From: Leucaena leucocephala
Taxonomy: Eukaryota > Streptophyta > Magnoliopsida > Fabales > Fabaceae
Direction of reading: 5' to 3'
NCBI GenBank assembly: GCA_037074615.1
Contig: CM073558.1
Location: 15,421,001-15,485,000, forward strand
DNA length: 64,000 nucleotides
Shown here: positions 44,450 through 56,595 of the stretch, piece by piece
Layout: every line of letters begins with the position of its first letter
How positions within the stretch are numbered: the first letter of the stretch is position 1
Notes under the pieces: generated by a model
Databases searched by the model: none
Told to the model about the DNA's origin: nothing
Seen by the model: only the letters and a program-made list of their open reading frames with translations
Made by a program: the position numbers and the translations under genes

Positions 44450-45570
44450 ATTGCCAGACGCATTCACTGACCCCAAGAAAGTAACCAAGTCACATGTTCT
44501 AACTGTGAATACTCCTATCAGAATTGATGTCCCTATTGGACAATCTACTAATGCAAATGGATCAAAATCACGCTTTAGGTGTGGTAGGCCCATCAGTTCT
44601 AAAGATAAAAACCCTCAAAAAAGAAAAGGAGATACAAATATAGATGGCTAAATCGAGGACATTCAACAAAATTTAGTGACTCCAGAAGAGTCCTTTGACA
44701 ACACTATTATCTTAATTCTGAGAGAAACTCAGGTACCTAAAATATATAAAAATAATGAGATCTCAATAAATTATGTTGTCAATAGAATATGATGGGATCG
44801 AGATGAAGTTAACATTGACGATATTTTTGTATATAATGTAGCGCTTGATGTAATAAATGATTATGAGGATCATGAACTGCGGTCTATTAGCGCATGCAAA
44901 CAAAGAGATGATTGACCAAAATGGAAAGACGCAATTGAGGCAGAATTAAAATCATTAGAAAAACGAAAAGTTTTTGGCCCTGTGGTTTTTACACCTGAAG
45001 ATGTAAAATCAGTTGGATATAAATGGGTTTTTGTGAGAAAAAGAAATGAAAATGGTAAAGTAGTAAGATACAAAGCACAACTTGTTGCTCAAGGATTTAT
45101 ACAAAGACCAGGTATTGATTTCATAGAAACATACTCACCAGTAGTGGATGCAATTACTTTTCAGTATCTAATTAGTCTGGAAGTAAATAAAGACCTCAAT
45201 TTGTCTCTAATGGATATTATTACAACCTATTTGTATGGCTCACTTGACAATGACATTTAGGAGTCTCCCTGATGGATTTGAGTTGTCGAAAGCATACAAT
45301 TCAAATTCTTGAGAACGGTACTCAATTAAGTTACATAAGTCTTTATATGAATTGAAGCAATCAGGGCACATGTGATATAATCGACTTAGTGAATATCTAT
45401 TTAAATAATGATATAAGAATGATCAGATATGTCCATACATTTTTATAAAAATATCTGAAAATGAATTTGCTATAATTGCTATTTATTCGATGGCATAAAT
45501 ATCATTCGAACTCCTGAAGAGATTTCTAAAGCAGTGAATTGCTTAAAGAAAGAGTTTAAAATGAAGGACT
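44450..45570 (+). pseudogene. Copia C reverse transcriptase, first part
   Basis: WKDAIEAELKSLEKRKVFGP near 44920, GYKWVFVRKRNENGKVVRYK at 45012, and SLMDIITTYLYGSLDNDI. The catalytic box near 45480 is damaged: a frameshift turns it into Tyr-Ser-Met with one Asp lost. It ends at KEFKMKDL where element D is inserted. Confidence 0.78.
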
Positions 45571-47508
45571 TGAAAGGAATTGGAAGACATTCAGCGGAAA
45601 TTAATTTAATTTTTTTTCCATTCCTTGCCAGGATCTACCGTATGTGTTTAAGTCAAGTGGGAAGAAGCATTACCCTTAGTGTACCTCAGCGACTTCCACA
45701 GCTTTTGGTCACGACGTTCACAGCTTCTTTCCGTCGCTCGTGCTCCCTTTTGATCGCAAGAAGTCGGCGACTCAGGTCGTCTTCCTCTACTGGTATCCAC
45801 ACGAACAGCGTTCCAACCATGAACGACGTGCTAGCGTCTCTTGTCCCTCCAGGGCTTTCTCAAGAGTTTTCCGTCTCTATTTCGACAGTTTCTTATCTGC
45901 AAACCCTTTGCTCAGTCCCCTTCGGCCCTTCTATGTTCTATGTATATCTCTATGCAAAACGTAGCTCCTAATATCATATATATAGGATGCTCTGCGTTTT
46001 CTTCTACTGAATTGGATTTTAGGAGTAATCTTATATTAATTCAGAAATTAATACAATATCATATCTTGTATAATTTGATAAGAAACTAATTAAATAAATA
46101 ATATTAAATCCGTCCCACAGATTTAATTCACCTATTTATTTAACTTAAAATAAAGCTAAAACTGAACTATATTTGATTTATTCTCATAAATCAAATTTGA
46201 GATATCATATCAATTTGAATTTCAAATTCAAATGTGATAGAGATTTAATTTATCCTTATAAATTAAATCTTATAAATATCTCTTATATGAGATATCCTAT
46301 CAATTTGAATTTCAAATTCAATCATGATAGAGATTTAATTTATCCTTATAAATTAAATCTTATAAATATCTCTTATATGAGATATCCTATCAATTTGAAT
46401 TTTAAATTCAAACGTGATAGAGATTTAATTTATCCTTATAAATTAAATCTTATAAATATCTCTTATATGAGATATCCTATCAATTTGAATTTCAAATTCA
46501 AACGTGATAGAGATTTAATTTATCCTTATAAATTAAATCTCATATATCTCTTATATATAATGTATATATATACACGAATATAAATATAAATAAATATATA
46601 TACATCTATCCTGGATCATTCATTGAATCTGGACATGTCTTAGATTCAATGAATCTGGACATCATAGCTCGTGTTGGGCAATTTTGTGTACGACCCTGTA
46701 GGCCCATATGAAGTTGGTAGTGGGCCATTTGTTATACTAGCCCACAAGTCACAATCGGTCTCTAGCAAGACATAACGACTACCCAAATTATATGAGGACC
46801 ATTAAATGATGTAACCTTTTATACAACCATATCATGTCCCTTCTGTCACACGATATTTTGGTCATGATTGAGGCATGGATAATGTCATCTTTCTATTCCT
46901 GACTGTTACTTTCTCTATCCATGAGTAGTCTGACTATAGAAATGGAACTACCTTTCCATTACAGTATAGCAATACATTTCTCAGACTCACTCATCGAGGG
47001 GCCCAGTAATATCTCTCTACGAATGTGAGGGACAAATGCCATCTTGACCATTCACATTCCTCCACATGAAAAATCACTAAGCCCGAACATAGTCTTTATG
47101 ATCACTTGGTCAAAAGTGACTTTTGACTAGGTCAAAGCTGAGCGTTTGTCATGTAGGAATCCATGATGATCTCAGGTCAAAGGGCATATTGACACGGTTT
47201 GTATATGAGAGAAGCTTATGACGTTACCCATGCAGCTCTCTCATAGCGGGTCGGTCCAACACCTTGTACTCTTACATGTGCCTATGACTTTGATTTATAT
47301 CTCTATACACCTTCAAAGTCATATTGGTCTTATTTTATCTGTGCTCCCGCATAGATGACCGACCAGGGACATTTAGGATAAGATCATGAATTATCCAAGG
47401 ATGGTCATCACAATAAACATGCAAATAATATGATAACACAATTAATAAATTCATAAATCAATAATGTTCATAAGACAATGATTGGCCCCTAGGGCACGAT
47501 TTCCAACA
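45571..47508 (-). repeat. 3' LTR (element orientation) of copia D
   Basis: 1938 bp, TGAAAGGAATTGG...ATTTCCAACA on the plus strand. It contains the 90 bp tandem repeat at 46201-46560. The same family supplies the solo LTRs at 57342-59084 and 59169-61022. Confidence 0.9.
46201..46560. repeat. Four 90 bp tandem repeats in copia D 3' LTR
   Basis: Units start at 46201, 46291, 46381 and 46471 (GATATCCTATCAATTTGAAT). Each holds two small palindromes (GAATTTCAAATTC; TTTAATTTATCCTTATAAATTAAA). As the period is 30 codons, a repetitive frame of 136 codons stays open, without implying a protein. Confidence 0.9.
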
Positions 47509-47522
47509 ACCTCCCACTTGTA

Positions 47523-48284
47523 CTAGGTACAATCATTAATTTGACTAATTCCCATTGACCTAACATGACGCTCATGCTTTGCGTGCACAAGCGGCTTTGT
47601 TAGAAGATCAACAACATTATCTTCTCCTGCTACTTTGCATATTTTTATATCACCTCTATCATTGATTTCTCTGATGAGATGAAATCGCCTGAGTATATGC
47701 TTGGTCCTTTAATGTGACCTAGGCTCTTTGGCCTGTGCAATGGCACCGCTATTGTCACAGAGCAAAGTTATTGGATCTGAGATGGTAGGTATCACCCCTA
47801 GTTCCGTGATGAACATCCTGATCTAAACAGCTTCCTTAGCTGCATCAGATGCTGCTATATACTCAGCTTCCGTTGCAGAATCTGCTACAGTGCCCTGCTT
47901 AGAGCTCTTACAGCTTACTGCTCCATTATTGAGGACGAATATATATCCAGACTGCGATTTTTGGTCATCCTGGTCAGTTTAGAAACTTGCATATGTGTAA
48001 CCAGTTACACAGAGTTCGTCATCCAATCCACCATAGACCAAGAATAAGTCCTTAGTCCTTCTTAAGTACTTAAGGATATTCTTGACAGCAGTCCAATAGG
48101 CCTCACCAGGGTCCTGTTGATATCTGCTAGTCATACTCAAGACAAATGAGACATCCGGTCGAGTACATAACATGACGTACATGATAGATCCTATGGCCGA
48201 GGCATATGGAACTTTACTCATGCGACCTCGCTGATAAGATGTACTAGGACACAGATCTTTGCTGAGGTGAATACCATGAGACAT
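47523..48284 (-). pseudogene. Copia D RNase H
   Basis: PYASAIGSIMYVMLCTRPDV, LKYLRRTKDLFLVYGG, then past a stop near 47985 SATEAEYIAASDAAKEAV, LCDNSGAIAQAKEPRSH and LTKPLVHAKHERHV, ending in TAG at 47525-47523. Stops interrupt it at three points. Confidence 0.85.
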
Positions 48285-49516
48285 GGGTATGAAACCCTCT
48301 TTGATTCGTGCATACTGAACCTATGCAGTATTTTGTCTATGTATGTACTCTGACTGAGTCCTAGAAGTCTTTTAGATCTATCTCTATAGATTCTGATTCC
48401 TAGGATGTAGGTGGCTTCACCCAAGTCTTTCATCGAGAAAGATTTTCCTAACCAAGACTTGACAATCTGCAAGGTAGGAATATCATTCCCAATAAGTAGG
48501 ATGTCATCGATATAGAGTACCAAAAATACAACTGTGCTCCCACTAACCTTCTTGTACACACAAGGTTCATCCATGTTTTGAAGAAATCTAAACTCTTTGA
48601 CTACTTCATCAAAACGATGATTCCAACTCCGAGAGGCTTGCTTCAGTCCATAAATGGACCTTTGAAGCTTGCACACTTTACCAGAGTCCTCAGAACGCAC
48701 AAACCCTTCAGGTTGTGTCATGTACACATCCTCAAGGAGCTTTCCATTAAGGAAGGCTCTCTTGACGTCCATCTGCCATATTTCATAGTCATAATATGCT
48801 GTTATGGCAAAGAGGATTCTGATTGATTTGGCCATTGTAACTGGGGAAAAGGTATCATCATAGTCCACATCATGAGTTTGAGTAAATCCTTTTGTAACCA
48901 GTCGTGCCTTGAAGACATTTACATTGCCATCCATGTCAGTTTTCTCCTTAAAAACCCACTTGTACTCGACAGTTTTTACACCTTCTGGCGGGTTGACTAA
49001 GGTCCAAACCTTATTGTCGTACATGGATTGTATCTCAGACTTCATGGCATTAAGCCATTTTTCAGAGTTTGGTCCTACTATAGCTTCTCGATAGGTAGTC
49101 ATCTCATTATGCTCAATGAGCAACACATCACGACTATCAGAAATCAGAAATCCATATCTCTGAGGCTGAAGTCGTGTCCTATTAGATTTTCGTGGACCTT
49201 GCGTGACTTGAGGAGTCTCAACAACTTGTTGTGAGTCTTCTCTATTTTCCATCTGCAGTTCTATGGTGTCTTGTGGCTCTCGAACTTCTTCGAGGTGTAT
49301 CTTACTCTCACTGGTTCTTTTAGAGATAAATTCTCGTTCGAGAAAGATACCATTTCTGATAACAAACACTTTGTTATCAGCAGGGTTGTAGACGTAATAT
49401 CCCTTGTTTTCCTTAGGATATCCCACAAAAAAGCACTTTGAGGATTTGGGCGCTAATTTGTCTGAGGCTTGTTGCTTAACATAGACCTCGCATCCCCAAA
49501 TCTTGAGGAAAGACAA
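48218..49516 (-). pseudogene. Copia D integrase C-terminus and reverse transcriptase (open segment)
   Basis: Within the polyprotein this part runs from FLKIWGCEVYVK through a linker to VEYKWVFKEKTDMDGNVNVF, MDVKRAFLNGKLLEDVYM, YGLKQASRSWNHRFDE and LVLYIDDILLIGND, the complete palm region with both Asp residues. It then leaves frame after LHRFSMHESKR. The next segment is 47979-48284. Confidence 0.92.
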
Positions 49517-49615
49517 ACTAGGCGTCCTCCCAGTCCATATCTTATACGGAGTCTTTTCAATTGCCTTAGATGGAATACGATTGAGTGTGAACGCAGCTGT
49601 CTCTAGGGCATGGCC

Positions 49616-50065
49616 TCAAAAGGAGGGCAGAAGATCTGTTTGACTCATCATGGATCGAACCATATCTAATAGTGTTTGATTTCTCCGTTCAGAAACGCCA
49701 TTCCATTGTGGTGTCCCTGGAGGAGTCAATTGCGAGACTATCCCACAACTCCTGAGATGATCTATGAACTCTTGGCTCAAATATTCACCACCCCGATCAG
49801 ATCGAAGGGCTTTAATTGTTTTGCCAAGCTGGTTTTGTACTTCATTTTGAAATATCTTGAACTTTTCAAAAGATTCAGATTTATGTTTCATCAGATAGAT
49901 GTGCCCATATCTGCTGAAATTATCTATGAATGTTATGAAGTACGAATAACCTCCTCTGGCATTTGTGTTCATCGGTCCACACACATTTGTATGTATAAGG
50001 CCCAATAAATCAGTGGCCCTCTCACTGTGCCTAGTGAAGGGTGACTTTGTCATCTTTCCTAACAA
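49616..50065 (-). pseudogene. Copia D integrase core
   Basis: 149 open codons. ERATDLLGLIHTNVCGPMNT, GGYSYFITFIDNFSRYGHIY, IKALRSDRGGEYLSQEFIDH and QWNGVSERRNQTLLDMVRSM. The first of the three catalytic acids is Asn here; the second Asp and the Glu are present. The frame ends at a TGA in a place where the family has Trp. Confidence 0.9.
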
Positions 50066-50119
50066 GCAAGACTCGCAAGTGTCATATGATTCAAAATCAA
50101 ATGAGTTTAGAAATCCATC

Positions 50120-51505
50120 TTAATGGAGTTTGGAAATGCGTTTCTCATTTATGTGGCCTAGACGACAGTGCCAGAGGTATATCGGATTCAAATCGTTTGG
50201 TTTGACCCTTTTGGCAGTTATGTTATAGATATTTCCATGATTGGGTTGTTCCAAATTTAATATGTAATTATCAACATGCAAATCACCATGAGCATAGAAA
50301 ACATCATTACGATAAATAGAACATCTACTATTCCCAGCAATGGAAGTGAAACCTTCCTTATCCAAATAAGAAAGTGAAACAATGTTACTACTTAAAGCAG
50401 GAACATAATAGCAATTTTTCAAAACTAACAAAAGCCCAGTGGGCAGAACTAATTTATAAGTGCCTACAGCTAACGCAGCAACCCTTGCTCTGTTTCCAAC
50501 TCGTAGGTCAACCTCGCCCTTTTTCAGCTTCCTACTGTCCTTTAGTCCCTGCACATTTGTACAAATGTGAGAACCACATGCAGTATCTAATACCCATGAA
50601 GTGGAAGTAGAAAGATGAATGTCTATAACATAAATACCTGAAGCGATAGCCCCGCTATCCTTCTTGTTCTTTTTCAGATCTTCGAGGTAGAGTTTGCAAT
50701 TCCTCTTCCAAAGACCAGGTTTATTGCAGAAGAAGCAGACTCCTTCCTTCGGAGGCTTTTCCTTCTTTGGTGCAGGCTTAGTTTCGGGCTTACCTGACTC
50801 TTTGGTCTTACCTGATGAGCCATGACCCTTCCCCTTGCCTTTGCCTTTCTTTTTCATACCCTTTCCTTTCTGAACCATCAAAACAGCACTGGGCTTCTTC
50901 TTAAGACTCAGCTTAGCAGTTTTAAGCATCCTATGCAGTACAGAAATAGATTTCTCCATGTTGTTCATGTTGTAGTTCATGACAAACTGGTCATAACTTT
51001 TGGGGAGTGAGTTCAAGATCAAATCTGTAGCTAACTCCTGGCTTATGGGAAATCCAAGCCTCTCAAGGTGATCAATGTACCCGTTCATCTTTAAGACATG
51101 AGTACTGACTGATGCACCTCCAGCCATCTTGCAAGAATGTAAGACCTTAGTGGTCTCATACCTCTCTTACCTTACCTGTTGCTGGAACATTTCCTTGAGA
51201 TGCACAATCATCTCATAAGCCTCCATGTGTTCCAGATCTCTTTGGAGCTCCGGAACCATGGTGGCTAGCATCAAGCATCCCACATCGACAGAGTCTTCCT
51301 TATGCTTCGTGTAAGCATCTCTCTGAGCTCTAGGAGCATTGGCCGCTAGCTCCTTAGGAATGGGTTGATATAGGACATACGCCTTTCTTTCCTACTTAAG
51401 AACAATTCTCAAGTTCCTAAACCAGTCAAGAAAGTTTGTCCCATTGAGTTTGTCCTTCTCAAGGACAGATCGCAGCGATAATGTAGCAGTATTACTAGTC
51501 GTCAT
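50120..51505 (-). pseudogene. Copia D gag, protease and pre-integrase
   Basis: 335 codons are open at 50120-51127 and the reading extends upstream, past stops near 51166 and 51388, to the ATG at 51505. A very Lys/Gly-rich linker (KGKGMKKKGKGKGKGHG) precedes the zinc knuckle. The protease region is SWVLDTACGSHICTN and the pre-integrase region is LWHCRLGHINEKRISKLH. Confidence 0.9.
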
Positions 51506-52582
51506 GATTCTACAATTAAAATATGCAATTTAATTAGTAATCTCCCACTAAATAAACAACCCTCAATGCAATAGTTAGTGGGCTAAGATCCATATTTGGC
51601 TCAAACTTAAGTCCGCTTTGGCAGGACGCTTAAATTAAATTATTTAGGTAGGTAACACCTTTACCAATTACATCAAATGTAACTCTTAGATGTTCATGGG
51701 ATCCTATCATCATATGATCTGGCATGTTTTTAATCCCATCTAATGCCTTGAGACCCAAAACCGTTTTGTTAATCTCAATTAAGTCAACCAATAATAAACA
51801 TGTGAGAGTAGCACTATTACTCTTGCTTATCTCCCCAGGATAACTCAAAAGCACCCACTTTGGCGGAGTCAACAATTGAGCGATCGAGGTTTTGATAAGT
51901 GTTTATAAATTGACGGCATTATGACTTAAGATTTCATTTAGAGGGCTTAATTTAACTATCTGGTTTATGAGAATGTATGTTTCTCAGTTTGTATCTCATA
52001 CAAGTAATATGCATGTTCTGATATAATCATAAGATGCATAATTTAAATGTTATATAATATGGCTCACCTATCCTAAGTCCACTCAAGCCAATGAGAGGAG
52101 CTCTCTAGTAAGAAAAGGAAAATTACATATAGAAACCTCTTTTAACATTCGAGGGGAGTGAGATGAGAAGAGAAGGTACATTGAGAGTATATATATAGGA
52201 AGGCACGACACGCAGGCCGTATTTAAAAAATTACAACACTTGCAATCTAGAGCCATATTGTTCACCATACCCAAGCATTCAAGAATCAACATTCAGATTT
52301 AATGGCAGGGCAATTGATGTTTCAAATCTAAAACATTCATAAAATAACATATGTTACAGTTATGTTGCGCTACGAACAGGTAGCCACGGCGGTCCCGCTA
52401 CGTTAATTGATCAAATCAAAGCGTATCACCACCGATTTCAATTCCCTTTTAGATTCCTTTTATGTCATATATAATACGGATCCCTTATATGTCACACATA
52501 AAACACATATTATATGATCGGCTACGACTAACACATATCATATGAATCAACAATCAAGCCTAATTTAAACACAAAACGGCAT
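51506..52582 (-). other. Leader of copia D
   Basis: Roughly 1.1 kb between primer site and gag start without coding text. The small frames here are not supported. Confidence 0.6.
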
Positions 52583-52595
52583 GGCTTTGATACCA
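52583..52595 (-). other. Primer-binding site of copia D
   Basis: TGGTATCAAAGCC on the minus strand, one base from the LTR end. It is the initiator Met tRNA primer site with G to A at one position. Confidence 0.85.
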
Positions 52596-52596
52596 C

Positions 52597-54534
52597 TGAA
52601 AGGAATTGGAAGACATGCAGCGGAAATTAATTTAAAATTTTTTCTATTCCTTGCCAGGATCTACCGTATGTGTTTAAGTCAAGTGGGAAAAAGCATTACC
52701 CTTAGTGTGCCTCAGCGACTTCCACAGCTTTTGGTCACGACGTTCACAGTTTCTTTCTGTGGCTCGTGCTCCCTTTCGATCGCAAGAAGTTGGCGACTCA
52801 GGTTGGCTTCCTCTACTGGTATCCACACGAATAGCGTTCCAACCATGAACGATGTGCTAGCGTCTCTTGTCCCTCCAGGGCTTTCTCAAGAGTTTTCCGT
52901 CTCTATTTCGACAGTTTCTTATCTGTAAACCCTTTGCTTAGTCCCCTTTGGCCCTTCTATGTTCTATGTATATCTCTATGCAAAACGTAGCTCCTAATAT
53001 CATATATATAGGATGCTCTGCGTTTTCTTCTACTGAATTGGATTTTAGGAGTAATCTTATATTAATTCAGAAATTAATACAATATCATATCTTATATAAT
53101 TTGATAAGAAATTAATTAAATAAATAATATTAAATCCGTCCCACAGATTTAATTCACCTATTTATTTAACTTAAAATAAAGCTAAGACTAAACTATATTT
53201 GATTTCTTCTCATAAATCAAATTTGAGATATCATATCAATTTGAATTTCAAATTCAAATGTGATAGAGATTTAATTTATCCTTATAAATTAAATCTTATA
53301 AATATATCTTATATGAGATATCCTATCAATTTGAATTTCAAATTCAATCGTGATAGAGATTTAATTTATCCTTATAAATTAAATCTTATAAATATCTCTT
53401 ATATGAGATATTCTATCAATTTGAATTTTAAATTCAAACGTGATAGAGATTTAATTTATCCTTATAAATTAAATCTTATAAATATCTCTTATATGAGATA
53501 TCCTATCAATTTGAATTTCAAATTCAAACGTGATAGAGATTTAATTTATCCTTATAAATTAAATCTCATATATCTCTTATATATAATGTATATATATACA
53601 CGAATATAAATATAAATAAATATATATACATCTATCCTGGATCATTCATTGAATCTGGACATGTCTTAGATTGAATGAATCTGGATATCATAGCTCGTGT
53701 TGGGCTATTTTGTGTGCGACCCTGTAGGCCCATATGAAGTTGGCAGTGGGCCATTTGTTATACTAGTCCACAAGTCGCAAGCGGTCTCTAGCAAGACATA
53801 ACGACTACCCAAATCATATGAGGATCATTAAACGATGTAACCTTTTATACAACTATATCATGTCCCTTCTGTCACGCGATATTTTGGTCATGGTTGAGAC
53901 ATGGATAATGTCATCCTCCTATTGGTGACCGTTACTTTCTCGATCCCTGAGTAGTGTGACTATAGAAATGGAACTACCTTTTCATTACAGTATGGCCATA
54001 TATTTCTCAGACTCACTCATCGAGGGGCCCAGTAATATCTCTCTACGAATGTGAGGGACAAATTCCATCTTGACCACTCACATTCCTCCGCATGAAAAAC
54101 CACTAAGCCCGAACATAGTCTTTATGATCACTCGGTCAAAAGTGACTTTTGACTAGGTCAAAGCTGAGCGTTTGTCATGTAGGAATCCATGATGATCTCA
54201 GGTCAAAGGGCATAGTGACATGGTTTGTATATGAGAGAAACTTATGACGTAACCCATGCAACTCTCTCATAGCGGGTCGGTCTAACACCTTGTACTCTTA
54301 CATGTGCCTTTGACTTTGATTTATATCTCTATACATCTTCAAAGTCATATTGGTCTTATTTCATCTGTGCTCCCACAGAGATGACCGACCAGGGACATTT
54401 AAGATAAGATCATGAATTATCCAAGGATGGTCATCACAATAAACATGCAAATAATATGATAACACAATTAATAAATTCATAAATCAATAATGTTCATAAG
54501 ACAATGATTGGCCCCTAGGGCACGATTTCCAACA
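52597..54534 (-). repeat. 5' LTR (element orientation) of copia D
   Basis: 1938 bp, same length as the other LTR, with scattered substitutions. Four 90 bp repeats at 53227-53590, as in the other copy. Confidence 0.9.
53227..53590. repeat. Four 90 bp tandem repeats in copia D 5' LTR
   Basis: Same units and same copy number as at 46201-46560, again leaving a 136-codon repetitive frame open. Confidence 0.9.
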
Positions 54535-54539
54535 GGACT

Positions 54540-55440
54540 TGAGAAGAACAAAATTTTACCTTTGACTACAAATTGAACATTTAAAAAATGGGATCTTCGT
54601 GTGTCAAGAAACTTACACGAGAAAAGTCTTAAAATATTTCTATATGGATAAATCACATCCATTATACACTCATATGATTGTAAGATCTTTAGAGAATGGT
54701 AAAGATTCCTTTAAACCTCAAGAAAGTGATGAAGAACTACTTGGCCCATAAGTGCCTTACCTTAGTGCAATCGGGGCGCTTATATATCTTGCTAGTTACA
54801 CACGACCAGATATGTCATTTGTTGTTAACTTACTAGCAAGATATAGTTCTTCACCAACACGAAGACATTGGAATAGGGTTAAGCACATTCTTCATTACTT
54901 GAAGAGTACTATGGATATGGGATTATTTTATTCAAATGAACACAAGACTAACTTTGTCGGCTATACCGATGCTAGATTTCAGTCTAATCCATATGTTAGT
55001 ATATCACAAACATATTATTTGTTCACATGTAATGGTACAGCTATTTTATGGTGATCAATGAAACAAACTATATCAACTACATCATCTAATCATATAGAAA
55101 TACTGGCGATACATAAAGCAAGTCAAGAATGTGTATGGTTAAGATTGATAATACATCATATATGTACTACTTGTAGATTGTCATCTAGTAAAATGATCCC
55201 AACTATCCTATATGACGATAATACTGCATGTATTACCCAATTAAAAGAAGGATATATCAAAGGAGATAGGACAAAATATATTTCTCTAAAATTCTTTTTC
55301 ACACATTATCTTTAAAAGAATGGTGAGATTAATATCCAACAAATCCGTTCTAAGGAAAATCTAACAGATTTGTTCACCAAGTCACTTCAAGCAACAATAT
55401 TTGAGAAGCTCGTGCACGATGGGACTTCGCAGATTCAGAG
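54540..55440 (+). pseudogene. Copia C reverse transcriptase end and RNase H
   Basis: It resumes the text cut by element D: DLRRTKFYL, QIEHLKNGIFVCQETYTRK, PYLSAIGALIYLASYTRPDM, LHYLKSTMDMGLFYSNEHK, YDDNTACITQLKEGYIKGDR and FEKLVHDG. Stops occur near 54570, 54751, 55054 and 55315. Confidence 0.85.
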
Positions 55441-55657
55441 ATATCAATGTCGATACATGCTATACTCTTTTTCCCTTGAATGAGGTTTTGTCCTACCGGG
55501 TTTTTCTAGCAAGGTTTTTAATGAGGTAGCTCATTGAGTGGATCAATTAAATGTGTACTCTTTTTCTTTCATTAGATTTTTATCACATAGGGTTTTTCCT
55601 AACTACAGTTTTTTAATTAGGCACATTATTAAATAATGGACATCCAATGGGGAGTAT

Positions 55658-55915
55658 TATGAATATTATAATATGAATGTCCATCTTCTATCTTCATATT
55701 CCTCTTCATCTTCCATCTTCATCTTCATCTTCATCTTCATCTTCATCTTCTATCTTCCTCTTCCTCTTCCTCTTCCTCTTCCTCTTCAACTTCCACTAGG
55801 TCATTATTGTCTATAAATAGTGCATGCCATTTGTATTGTAAAGTAAGTGGAAGAATACAATATACTTCTCTCATTTTCTTGTCTTTATCTTTTCTCTCAT
55901 CTTAATCTTGTGGAT
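55658..55915 (+). repeat. 3' LTR of copia C
   Basis: It starts TATGAATATTATAATATG after a purine-rich AATGGGGAGTAT. TATAAATAG at 55812-55820 is the likely TATA box. The right limit is estimated. Confidence 0.65.
55695..55797 (+). repeat. (CATCTT)n and (CTTCCT)n microsatellite in copia C LTR
   Basis: About 100 bp of CATCTT and then CTTCCT units. The 5' LTR holds only a few such units. Confidence 0.9.
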
Positions 55916-55984
55916 TGGTTGGCTAATTTTATAATAACTTTTGATTTCTTTCTTTTGTTTTTATTAAATATAAGTATCTTTATA

Positions 55985-56260
55985 TTGGAGGTAATCATAT
56001 TTAAAATATCATTTGACACTAAATGTGAATATTTCTTCCAATAATGATTCAAATTTTAATTTGTCATGTTGTAAGGGATAAATCCCTTTAGCTAGACCCA
56101 CTCCTATTGGTTTTTTATTTCTTTTTTTATAATCATTGGTATATTATATTGAAGGTACTGTCAGCCACTAAATGTGGACACCTCTTTTAGCAAAGATTTG
56201 AACATTAGTTCACTATATTGTGATAGACTAGCCAATTCCCAATAGATTTAACTACTATTA
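55985..56260. repeat. Dimeric dispersed repeat, second locus
   Basis: Two units share CACTAAATGTG, a GATTCAAATTTTAATT / GATTTGAACATTAGTT segment and a GTTGTAAGG / TTGTGATAG segment. They resemble the units at 26249-26518. Confidence 0.5.
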
Positions 56261-56309
56261 GTTTTTAAGTTATCCTCAAAACTAACTTTTAGAATCAAAT
56301 TCAAATAAT

Positions 56310-56595
56310 ATATTTATAATATTTTTAAGTTATTGATAATTAACATTTTTAATTATACTTAAATATAAATAAAAAAAATTAAGATGTTACAACTCTTCTT
56401 TCCTTTTAAGAATTTTGTTCCCAAAATTCAACATACGCTATAAAGCTTCCTTATTTCATTTTCTAATGGTTTCTCTGATTTAGGGAACAAAATTCTAAAA
56501 AGGAGGGTAGAGTTGTAACATCCTAATTTTTATTCTTATATTAAGTACAATAAAAAATATTATTTATCAATAACTTAAAAATATTATCTAATAAA
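56310..56595. repeat. Head-to-head duplicated LTR start with polypurine tracts
   Basis: The left arm (56310-56422, minus) and right arm (56483-56595, plus) read the same: GGGAACAAAATTCT, a purine run, GAGT, then TGTAACATC and the following AT-rich text with CAATAACTTAAAAATATTAT. 60 bp separate the arms. Confidence 0.75.

Larger units (their letters stand above)
47523..51505 (-). pseudogene. Copia D gag-pol polyprotein, nearly full length, broken
   Basis: It starts at the ATG at 51505 (MTTSNTATLSLRS). Gag contains CFFCNKPGLWKRNC, a zinc knuckle lacking the usual His (Leu in its place). Protease has WVLDTACGSH; integrase has HTNVCGP with Asn at the first catalytic Asp, SDRGGEY with the second Asp and NGVSERRNQ with the Glu; reverse transcriptase has an intact YIDD; RNase H ends at the stop at 47523. 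Stops lie near 51388, 51166, 50119, 49614 and 47988, with a 1 bp frameshift near 48285. The 432-codon stretch at 48218-49516 is the longest open part. Confidence 0.92.
45571..54534 (-). mobile_element. Copia element D, near complete, reverse orientation
   Basis: 8964 bp with two LTRs of 1938 bp each (45571-47508 and 52597-54534) and the exact target duplication GGACT (45566-45570, 54535-54539). On the minus strand come primer site, a roughly 1.1 kb leader, gag-pol (51505-47523) and polypurine tract (ACAAGTGGGAGGT) before the 3' LTR. The LTRs have equal length; in the first 290 bp I count about 15 substitutions, many of them C to T. All polyprotein domains are present but with several stops and one frameshift, so it is dead. 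Confidence 0.9.
38920..55915 (+). mobile_element. Copia element C, old, split by two nested insertions
   Basis: LTR starts TATGAATATTA at 38920 and 55658. The body runs gag (39060-39480), protease/integrase (39740-40628), a nested 3.2 kb LTR, integrase end and reverse transcriptase (43854-45570), nested element D, then reverse transcriptase end and RNase H (54535-55440). All on the plus strand with many stops. The 5' LTR is cut to about 85 bp and its TSD is not resolved. Confidence 0.8.

Noticed and set aside
46201..46560. CRISPR-like repeat array
   Set aside because: Units are contiguous 90 bp tandem repeats without distinct spacers, in a plant LTR.
46173..46583. 136-codon frame with a repeated amino-acid pattern (also 53199-53609)
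   Set aside because: It results from four 90 bp tandem repeats in the LTR whose period is a multiple of three. No start context and no family; not a protein-coding gene.
48218..49516. 432-codon frame as a possible host gene
   Set aside because: It is part of the copia D polyprotein (integrase end and reverse transcriptase) inside LTRs with a target duplication.
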